This document shows positions 30,261-39,349 of a DNA stretch of 39,349 nt, in pieces. Under the pieces are notes generated by a model that searched no databases, was not told the DNA's origin, and saw nothing but the letters and a program-made list of their open reading frames with translations. The stretch is from Euprymna scolopes (lineage: Eukaryota > Mollusca > Cephalopoda > Sepiida > Sepiolidae): contig CM044511.1 of assembly GCA_024364805.1 (NCBI GenBank), positions 2,089,721-2,129,069 of the forward strand, given 5' to 3'. Within the stretch, counting starts at the first letter, position 1. Each line of letters begins with the position of its first letter. Made by a program: the position numbers and the translations under genes.

Positions 30261-33200
30261 AAAACTGTTACTTATGAACACATCTTGATTTTAAAATATA
30301 CCGCGAAATATAAATAATTATTTGCCCTATCTTCAATAGATATAATTGATAAATTCGGAAGAAAGTTATATGGTGGTATTCGTGTGCGATTACTATCTGG
30401 AATGCACTGGAAACACATTTATATCTAAAATGGTGTAATCAATATACCAACATGTCCAAGCACATATTCAGCAATAATCGTTTCTTCAATGGAAATCTAA
30501 TACCATTAAGATGTTTTAAATCTCATTGCTGAACCAAAATATTTTATTGCACTATCGTTCTGGTACGCTTCCAAAACTTACTAGCGTAAACACATAACAT
30601 TTACTAGCGTCAATATGAATGAGAAAGACAAAGAAGAGAAGATGTACAGCTGACAAGTCTGTTAGAGATTTGAATAATAAAAAAAGAGTTGCTTCTAAAG
30701 AAAAGCAAACACACATTTATTGTATCTACGTTATTAATTCCAATGATTTAAAAAATGCATTCATTTTAATTTCCGTACAAAGGTCAAATGTGCGAATTTA
30801 TATTGAAGGCCAGTTAATTGTTGCGATAATAAAACCTAACGCTTAGCAAAATTAATATTATCATGAACATCATTTGACGAATGTTACGAAAAAATGCTAA
30901 AACACGAGGGAAATACATAAAACATTATTCTAAACATGCGTCCATTTAATATGTGCGTTTAACGATGGGGTGATATCTATTTTTAATCCAAACATGTAAC
31001 ACTAAACTGGGGCAAGTTCCCGCATGTAAAAGATCAGATTCTTATATATTGAGATCCTACGATGGTAGGTAGCGTTTGGGGTTGCTCGTGTGAATCTGAA
31101 CATGGGTCACATTTATGCATGTGACGATAGTCTGGCGATAAATTCAATGTATCCACTAGCATATGGCGTGATTGAAACGGGTATCATAGGTTAGAATTTT
31201 TTAGAAAACAAACAGGTGCACAACGATATGAAAATAACATCAGATGTCTAAGGAAGGACGGAAAGTTTCTAGTCAGTCGGAAATTAATACACAAGCGTTT
31301 GTGAATGTAGTTATAATATAAGCAACTAAGCACTTAGGATGCTGCACGTGTGTGTTTCCTAATTCTAAAGTAAGACAAATTAGTTCAGACGCAAATATGT
31401 TACATAATCACCAGAATAGTTGTATGACGTAGCGCTAGAGTAACGGTATGTTAGATAGCGTGCTGCATAAATATGTATGACGTGTATATAAAGCATATAA
31501 TGTATTTGGAGTATATAAGAAGTTGTCGCGTGTCGTCTAGTGGTTTATGATGTTCTTTGTAAATGTGTGTATACATGTACATTACACATATAGATACAGT
31601 TTACACAGGACATATAACTTTTTCTAAACAAATAGTTACTCATAACAAAAGGGATTGGTCAACTTTCTTGGAGTTTTACATTTTGCTAAATAGGAAGTGA
31701 TTACCTTCATTCATCTGGGGTCTTGAATGGCGAACCTGGATGAGGCTGAAATAAACATCCCTCCCAAAATAATGATCAACAATTTACTGCTGTATTTTTA
31801 CACCACTTTTATTCCAAATGCTTTCCCATTGAAATATTACATGCGTGCTAGATTAGGGTTTCCCCCTGCATACAGGGGCGTACAGCTCTGTCTCTAACTC
31901 TCTGCATCTATCTAGGTATCTCCTTTTGTCTGACTCTCTGTCTAACTTCCTCCGCATATATCTAACTATTTGCTATAGTGTAATTTACTTCACATTTTTT
32001 TACAAGTGACTTTGAATCACTTTTTGTATCTGTTAGATTTGAAGCCTATTTGTTCGAATATTTTTAAGTCAATTCGCTATGATCGCATTCATGTTTTTTT
32101 GTTATATTGATCTCTTCCTATTCACAATTCCTACACCTATAACAGGTCAGTCTTTGTTCATACCAACAAAGTATAACTTTCTTTTATCGAACATTTAAAC
32201 TTTGAATAATAATAGTCAATTTATCTTAATCGACTATTAGCAAGAAACTCGGCATCGCATAACCCACTCTAAATAAAACCTTTGAAACTCCTCAATTTTT
32301 TTAATGTTTTATGAAAGCCTAGTCACTATGAATAATAGACAAGCATGTCTAAACACTCCGCGCTAAAAATGTATAGAAAACTTATGTTCCATTGATTTCT
32401 TTTTTTGTGTCGCTCACTGTTGACACCGCACATGTGCAAAGCAACGCTCTTTTGTAAACGACCATATGCGAAGTTTTGTTAAAAGTAAGGATGTAAAAAA
32501 TTAAAACCGATCACAGGAAAGCATTTCATAGAAATAAATGAACATATAAGGCGTTATTGAATACTTTTAAAAAATAAGTCGGACTTTCAAGATAAGTCCT
32601 TACTAGCAGCTCCAGTCAAAATGTGGCTTTTATATAGATAGAATATTGCATCAGCTCTGAGATATCTACTTTGGATTATTTCGATGACTGTTCTTACATT
32701 GCATGGCTGCTATACTCACACGGTTGTATGTCAACATCAAGCTGACATTTCGATTAGTATGATTTTAAAAGTCATACATCACTGACTGAGTGATTAATGA
32801 AACATTTCATCGAAATCTTTGGATTATCTACAAAATAATGCATTTATTCAATTTGTGCATGAAAATACTTTGAAAATATTAAATGTGAAAAAACGACCGA
32901 TCGAGTAACAAAATCACTCGTAAGAATATTATGATTCATATCAAATACACAAAATCTTTTAAAATATTCAAAATATGTAAAGAACGAACTGTTAAATCAA
33001 CAAAAGAAAGAAAAACCTAGCGCCAAGTAGTTTAAAAAGCAAGCATTTAGATATATAATCTTTATAAAATACATACATCTATAATGATGTCTAACCTATA
33101 ATATTTAGAAATATTTTAATTGTCTACTTAGTATAAAATAGTATTGTGGTAGTATACTGTAATCTTAGTGTGGTATATGCTGGAATAGTATATAGTTTAT

Positions 33201-34865
33201 TTAGTAGTATCTGTAATATTATATGCATGCAGTATTACAGTCTGGGAGTATATATGGCATGCGGTAATATGGTATGGAATAATTTTGCTGATGTAAAATT
33301 GAGGTAGCTGTTAACAGGTCAACAGGTAAAATAACAAAGTAAGACGATGAGAATTGAGGTCAAGTTTTTAGCTGCTAAAGAGTGACTTCATTAAAACATC
33401 CTCAGCTTACAAATAATACATTGTTATAATGTATAAAACATAAGCGAAATGTTGGCTCACACATGTTAGTAAGATAGAAGTTTAAGAAGTAAACAAACAT
33501 GAGCCTCTTTCTCCAAGTCAATTCTCTCCAAATAAAACCTTAAAAAATAACTCTTTACGAACGGCTTCTTGTGCTCATTTTGTTCATAAAAAGCTGGGGA
33601 AGAATGTAACAGAACAGCACGCATGAACATCAGTATATATGAAAGGAACGTTACTTTTTTGTCATTAATATAATGTTTCGTAGAATAATATGTTGTATCT
33701 TCTGAATAATTTATTGTTGAATTGGTTATCAAACACGTACAATATTAAAAAACGTAAAAGGAACTCAACCAAAATCTTTCTCATCATTTCATTTATATAA
33801 ATATAAAGTACAATATGGTCCTAAATATTGTTCGGTGTAAGTTATCAGCGTATTTGACTTATCAGAATTAACTTGTATAGTGGCCTAAGCACATTAATGC
33901 TTAATATTTTATTTTATTTATTTATAGTATATTTTTACAATGCATGATCATTGGATTTCGATTATTCAAAAATTATTTGAATAATTCATATTTTGAGGGT
34001 ATTAGAAAATTAAGATCGGATTTAATGTACTTTTGCTGTTTTAATTACATCACTTTCATAAAAATGGCGCATTAATAGTCAACAAAAGTAAATCCGTCTG
34101 AATTAATATTATATGGCTTTCCAACTTGGTGTTATTCATTTGTCGGCATTATCACAGGCGAAGCCACATAATGGTTATCATTATCCTCAAATAAAAGTCA
34201 AAGTATGGAACTGACTAGATTCAAACTGGGTACACACAGACTGTGATAACGTGTCGTCATGCATTTGTACGGGTTTATTAACTTGTTTAATTGGCTTGTT
34301 GATGTAGAAATACCACATCTATGATGATTATTGCTGGCAGTCATTTCCCTGATATCTTTCTATTAGGAATAATTTCTTGAGATATACCGGGTTCTTGCGT
34401 GAGACAGCATGTGAAGGTTACATTACCCCTAAATTAAATTTCTTCTGTAAAAAAAACATAGAATAATTTCTTGGCACACTCAGGTAGTAAGTCTGGGTTT
34501 TACCTGAGTCAATGTAACTTCACTGAGTATATTGTTGGTATTCTTTTGTTGATAACATCTAATAAAAGTGACACATTAGCATTGATTATGTTCGAACTTC
34601 GTATATCAGAATTGTTGTCTATGGCGTTATCGACTTTATTACTGTACGAGCGGCTGGGTCAATTACAAAAGTGTTAACATTTTTGATAATGAGATGGCAT
34701 AATGAGGTCCATCCTCCGTTGAATTATAGGAAATATTAATTAATTATTATCTAAAAAATTATTAAGAGCGTTGTGTATTATAATGCAAATCAATTCTAAT
34801 TATATGAAATTGTTAAAGCAATATAAATCTCAGTATTAAAAATGTAATAATTATTTTATTCAGCA
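30261..34865. other. Long AT-rich stretch, no gene seen
   Basis: 4.6 kb without a recognisable gene. It contains a short CT-rich patch at about 31885-31975 and GTATAGTATA-type low-complexity sequence at about 33125-33290. Open frames of 60-90 codons (30619, 33466 minus, 34471) have no motif and are compatible with chance. No terminal repeats found by eye. Confidence 0.45.
33125..33290 (+). repeat. Low-complexity GTATAGTAT/GGTATATG repeat
   Basis: TAGTAT, GTAATATTATATG and GGTATGG phrases recur irregularly; the inverted pair CTGTAATATTATATGCATGC / GCATGCAGTATTACAG (33210-33241) could fold back. Confidence 0.6.
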
Positions 34866-34874
34866 GGGTTGCTT

Positions 34875-35255
34875 CAAATTCAAAGCGTCTTATTATTTTG
34901 ACTAAAGAAAACGAGGAATATCCCTGCCCCCCTCGCACATATTTCACAAATAACACTCGTAAAGTGTAAACCACTGTTAGTAATTTTCCCCACTCTTCAT
35001 ATGTGGCTAGGTCAAAACGTAGATTCCATGAACAAAGCTTCTTTTTTAGAAGTGCACGCCTGTAGAACTCTCTTCCGTTTGCCCGTGTCCCACTTGACCA
35101 CAACTTGGATGTCTTCAATTCCAACAGAAACACGTTCCTGTTGATCGGCCCCCTTAAGTAAGACGCTTTATCATATATCCATTACTAGCGATTTGATCCC
35201 ATTGAATACTGTACACGCAATAACCCTTATCCCCGAATTGTCTCTGGGCCTTGAT
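34875..35255 (+). pseudogene. LINE C-terminal fragment plus 3' UTR (CR1/jockey type)
   Basis: One plus-strand frame reads FTNNTRKV, stop, TTVSNFPHSS, ARSKRRFHEQSFFFRSARL, stop, NSLPFARVPLDHNLDVFNSN then RNTFLLIGPLK-stop near 35160. This follows the family pattern: a Thr-Arg-rich linker, RTxRLWNSLP (Trp replaced by a TAG stop here), FPxxYNLxxFKxxVNxxL, then the end of ORF2. It is the plus-strand counterpart of the 3.64-3.84 kb relic (shared KRRFxEQ). The 3' UTR runs to the AACCCTTATCCCCGA motif at about 35219-35254. The open minus-strand frame over 34813-35133 is its shadow. Confidence 0.8.
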
Positions 35256-36640
35256 TATGCTGACTTCCCTTGTAAAAAAATCATGGAAGTTATACCATTA
35301 AAAGGAGCGCTGTTTTGTTACTCACAATTTATTTTTCCACAATACCTACCATTCTCACGACATTTTTTTCCAGAGTTGAACGGTGCCGGTACATGGGCGT
35401 CTCTTGCACACTTTGTAATAATGATTCGTAAGTAAAGAACGCCTCTCATTTAAAAAAGCAACACGTCTTTTACATGTTTTCTCTAAACGAGAGTCATACA
35501 AGTAGAACTTTTATTTTAACTAAACAGTTGAACAGCTACGATGATAGGTGTGCTCCTATTAAAACGAGTTACCGGTCGTGCCCCAAAATTTAGTTTTCAA
35601 CATTATCAGCACGTATTTCTCTACACTTTTGCCAGGGTTAAACAATAGTCGAATATGAGCGTGCGGAGTTCGCTTTGTAAACACGAGGCTTGTATAAAAA
35701 AGTAAAATCCTCTATCTATTTACTTGAAAAGTCTAAGAGATTCAAAGACTAGGGTACTATCATTAATCAAGCGACTTTTGTGATCCGGAAGTTATATTTC
35801 TACACAGTCACACCCATTCCCAAGCAACTACTGCCACGAGTTTAATGATTCATATCTGTTTCTGGCACAGTTTAATATTTTGTGTGTCGCACACTCTTAA
35901 TATATACAACAGAAGAGACTTTCAGTTCATTTATGTAGTTATCGTAACAATGCAATTTGAAATTCCATCTGCTACATTCAGGCGAGATAAAAATTGGAGG
36001 CATCATTTTATAATGTCCATCGTATTTTAAAATAAGATATGTAAAAGAGCTATAAATTTTTTTAATTACGCATTAGTATGATATTATTTAATATATGTGT
36101 AAGAGCAAAAAAATCTTAACTGCTTTTCGAGAAAATTTCCACCATACTAATACTGTTTAGGATATTATTAGTAAAGTAAACACGTGTGACTAAGCATTGT
36201 CCAGGTTTCATGACCGACTTAGTTCAATTGTTTCATTTCTAACAGTTAATCTCACTATGGCAATACCACATTCCTTAGTAGAAGTAATGCTTTAACCCAA
36301 TATCGAAGTTTGTTCATTCTTATCGTTGACTACTTAACCATTGCCCCATCCTTAACATAATTTGTTTAGCAACAAAGTGATAAATATTATCAGCAATGAA
36401 AAAGAATTAGAAATAGAGTCTTCGCTCTCACATATACTTTTTATCTAGTAAAAAGTAAGATATTAAGAAAAGCAAGTATGTTTATCATAGAAATAAGCAA
36501 CACACGTATTCCTATCTTCATGCCAATAAAGTCAAATATGTTTCGGTGATTTTTATATGGTTAATATTATTTAGATGTATAGAATTATTATTCTTATCTT
36601 AATTGTGGAGTTGCCCTAGATTACTTTCTACATATAATTT
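35256..36640. other. AT-rich sequence, no gene seen
   Basis: No recognisable family on either strand. Confidence 0.5.
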
Positions 36641-36649
36641 CTATATAAA

Positions 36650-37020
36650 TTCTTTCGAAGTTATAGCTTTCGGATTTGGAAAAGTGGTCAGTGCTAAATT
36701 CTGCATGGTGTATCACGTCTGACACAAAGAGTCTCAATTCGCCTGCTTACAAAACTGCTATCAAACCCTGCATAGAGACTGCTGTTATATTTGCGCTGTT
36801 TAATCTCTTTTTAAGTTAAGGGATTTAGATGAGGTTCGTTATCAATAGTTTGAAGTATTTGAGGATTCTGTTAAGGACCAGAAACGTGTCTGTAATTTGA
36901 TTGACCGCACAATTTCTTCGAATATGTAACCTCTCCTTCAGAGAAGTCATGCTGTTAACGTCAGTCTTTTCTATAAATACTATTAGGCCACATACTCTTA
37001 ATAATTGTCTTATCTAAACT
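36650..37020 (+). pseudogene. LINE fragment downstream of RT core (CR1/jockey type)
   Basis: KTAIKPCIET (usual YKxxIRPCxEYCSHIW) is followed after a frame change by LRDLDEVRYQ, then KDQKRVCNLIDRTISSNM-stop-PLLQRSHAVNVSLFYKYY. The last parts match LDRVQRRVxxLIxDxxLxxxLxPLSHRRxVAxLSLFYRYY. Two frameshifts and two or more stops are visible. The end of ORF2 is not clear past 37020. Old 5'-truncated copy. Confidence 0.75.
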
Positions 37021-39349
37021 ATGACTGCTTTATTCAAACTCATTTTAATCGTTAGACTAGTGGTCTCTCAATTGGCTGTGTAGATACACCATTGTGACAT
37101 AAATCCCTATACAAGTAGTTTATTGCCACGAACTGCCGGCTTGCAGACGTCTCTTGCTGTTCACTGCTTTCAGCCTATCTTAATACTTTGGGTTTCCAAA
37201 ACTAAGGCCATTATGCATCTGCTGTGATGTTGATAATTATCTGCATTTTTGTAAAATCTTTACATCAAGTAGCTTTACAGTGGCGTTCTTTACGAAAACT
37301 CATTAGAAACTTCTAATGCGGGTCAGTTTCTTATGCACAACTAAGATGATAAGTTTGAATAGAACAGAAACCAAATACTCATTCTATGCTAAAAAATAGC
37401 TTCGTCGTTTTCATTTTTCCCCAGTCAGAATCTTTCAGTTATTAGTCGTTCATCCATGAGATATAAAACATCTGAGATCATATGGTGACGTAATGAAGAA
37501 GACAGAAAAAGATGATAAAATCTTACTTACTTCTTCATACTTTTTCATTCATTTATTATTGTTCCATAAAAAACTTTTTTAAAATCGTTCATGTTTCTTT
37601 ATTTAGTGAATGACTCACACGATCTGTTGGCCTTGACGAAACCTTTAAATTAGATTCAGTAAAGGCGTTTTACTTTGACACTGAGGAATTCCAACACACA
37701 ATATCTTGTTCTGCTTTAGGTGTGTGCTTTAGGTTTCCGTTTTATTGAAAAATCTAATCGTCTACAAACTCGAACAATTCTAATTGAGAGTAAATTACAC
37801 CCTCCCATACATGAGAGGATTCATGATTCCTTAAATAACATTAATAAGACCCGAACGACTGGAAGCGAAACAATACCAAACTCGTTTTTTTTTTTTCTTT
37901 CATTGTATAAAATATTAGAACTTGTATTAGATGCTCTGTTTACATGTTCGTCACGCTTCGGTCTGAAATAATATGTAAAATGTTTGTCGTTGTGTCATTT
38001 TAATGTTCCAAATAAAATATTAAAAAAAAATATTTAGATGCGTCACGCTGATAGTTAAAATCAGATGTAAAATATTTGAACGGGTTGCAAGGTAAACATG
38101 TACAATGTATGGTATGCATCAGTTCTCAACAAATCGCGATCAATATTTATGTAACAGTGCGTGGATGTGTGTATGACAGCAGCAGTTGGACGACAGTTTA
38201 CGCATCCAAATGAACGATCCTTATGCGAGGTTACGTCAAAGCGAGGAAGAAGAAAAAATATAAAAAGGAAAATTAACCTGAGAAGGAAAAATAGACGATT
38301 TACACACGTGAGCGAGAGGGACAGGAACAGCTGAGCCTAAACATGACCGAAAACAACCCCCAAAAACTAGTGTAACTGTTCGAAAATACTGAGTATTGTT
38401 AGGTACATTGAAGTAGGAGAAACATTTTGAACAACAGACAAGTCATTGTTCTGGGCGTATTTGTAAATAAATGTGTGTGGTTTCGCTGAAAAAAAAACAC
38501 TAGTCTAATTCTTTCCGTGTCTTTGTTTCTTTCTGAATGTCTGCATAAAACGTGTAGATCTCGAGTGTAACGACTACTTACAGTTTCACAGCGCGTTTTA
38601 TTTTAGATGTACTCTTTGTTCGACGCAGTTAAATGAAATTTCAAATCAACTCTTCGTTACTCCTTAATTTTATCTGAAAGGTATATGACATTTAGGAACA
38701 ATTAATGCCAAATGCCCCATATGAACTACTTTTATGGTTTTATCGTTTTTTTTTTCATATGTTTATCATTCTTTGTTTCTGAGAGAATTTATCAAATAAT
38801 TCATGCTTATAGTGCATGGATATCTCTCTATATCCATATATTATAATTCATGGATATCTCTCAATATTCATATATTATGATAGACTTAGCAATATTGGTG
38901 CATATGCGTATATATGTTTTAGCTTTCATTTTAATAACAAAAAAAAAAAACTAGTGACTAGTGGCCAGAAAAAAAAACTATATGACGACATAAATCGAAG
39001 CTAAACATTGTAAGTACATATTTAGCCACTAATGTTTATATAAACAAATAAGGAAAATATACACAATTGTTCAGCTGTACTTTTAGTCGATGGTTATTGA
39101 TGAATCTTTGGAGTTAATTTCAACATTTTAGAATAACACTAAGGAAATCACAGCAACAGAATAATTATATGCATGTTACATAGCGGGGATTGCTCCATTA
39201 AAAAATAATCAAATGTATACAACGTTTACTGATGTTAACTAACGTTCATTTACCTGTGTTTACGTGTATATTTATGTATGTTCATCTAGTTTATAGTGTG
39301 TCCTAATTTCGTGATTGTTCGTTGTATTGATGCGTGTAGAACATTTATG
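37021..39349. other. AT-rich sequence to window end, no gene seen
   Basis: It contains a 34-bp imperfect tandem duplication at 38815-38880 and a few A runs. The 83-codon frame at 37720-37971 has no recognisable motif. No terminal repeats recognised. Confidence 0.5.
38815..38880 (+). repeat. 34-bp tandem duplication
   Basis: CATGGATATCTCTCTATATC, then CATATATTATAATT, is followed directly by CATGGATATCTCTCAATATT, then CATATATTATGA. Few mismatches, so fairly recent. Confidence 0.9.

Noticed and set aside
30619-30846. 75-codon frame with a basic start (MRKTKKRRCTADK)
   Set aside because: Low complexity and AT-driven composition with no family resemblance or regulatory context.
31528-31556. TCGTCTAGTGGTTTATGAT resembling a tRNA or SINE A box
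   Set aside because: No B box, acceptor stem or SINE body follows.
34813-35133. 106-codon minus-strand open frame
   Set aside because: The plus strand encodes a recognisable LINE C-terminus (KRRFHEQSFFFRSARL..NSLP), so this is the complementary shadow.

Overview
This window looks like repeat-dense, AT-rich intergenic or intronic DNA from an animal, most probably a cephalopod (octopus-like). That assignment is an inference from the abundance of long (AT)n tracts and from the mixture of fossil Helitron, mariner, hAT and CR1/jockey-type LINE sequence. No diagnostic host gene is present. I found no bacterial gene, rRNA, intact tRNA, CRISPR array or confident multi-exon host gene. I recognised no LTR retrovirus-like or Polinton-like element.

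Layout. 0.2-0.6 kb is a CT-rich simple-sequence block. About 0.72-1.98 kb holds the decayed 3' half of an autonomous Helitron: the C-terminal part of a PIF1-type helicase, followed by a terminal hairpin and a CTRR-like end. 3.6-3.84 kb (minus) is a LINE 3' end. 4.9-5.55 kb is the 5' part of a mariner, with its DNA-binding domain. 6.14-6.96 kb contains two short Helitron-like elements placed head to tail. 7.04-7.25 kb is a degenerate minisatellite of about 21 bp, followed at 7.33-8.33 kb by a tandem array carrying antisense pieces of the 5' end of U2 snRNA. 10.26-11.25 kb is more Helitron-like sequence. 13.3-14.8 kb holds two LINE reverse-transcriptase fragments. 17.33-18.29 kb is a tandem duplication of about 435 bp; one copy carries a 181-bp hAT-type MITE whose empty site survives in the other copy. 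19.7-20.15 kb ends in a Helitron-like terminus. 21.43-22.26 kb is an internally deleted mariner with both terminal repeats.

22.98-23.21 kb is a 78-bp tandem repeat. 23.87-26.2 kb (minus) is a hAT element of the CGGBP1-like transposase group. It has a BED-like zinc finger exon, a 255-bp GT-AG intron, several frameshifts, a motif-dense subterminal region and a piggyBac-type MITE inserted in its tail. 27.5-27.7 kb has a 60-residue ORF with a hydrophobic start and a Cys pattern resembling part of endothelin; it is the only candidate host gene and is uncertain. 28.7-30.3 kb has two minisatellites, a long (AT)n tract and a LINE tail. 34.87-35.25 and 36.65-37.02 kb are further LINE 3' fragments. The rest is AT-rich sequence in which I see nothing codable.

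No pathway or operon can be described. What the window records is successive transposon insertions (nested, tandem and duplicated) followed by decay. The most notable items are the U2-derived array, the MITE with a paralogous empty site and termini like those of the nearby hAT, the tandem Helitrons, and the small secreted-peptide candidate.
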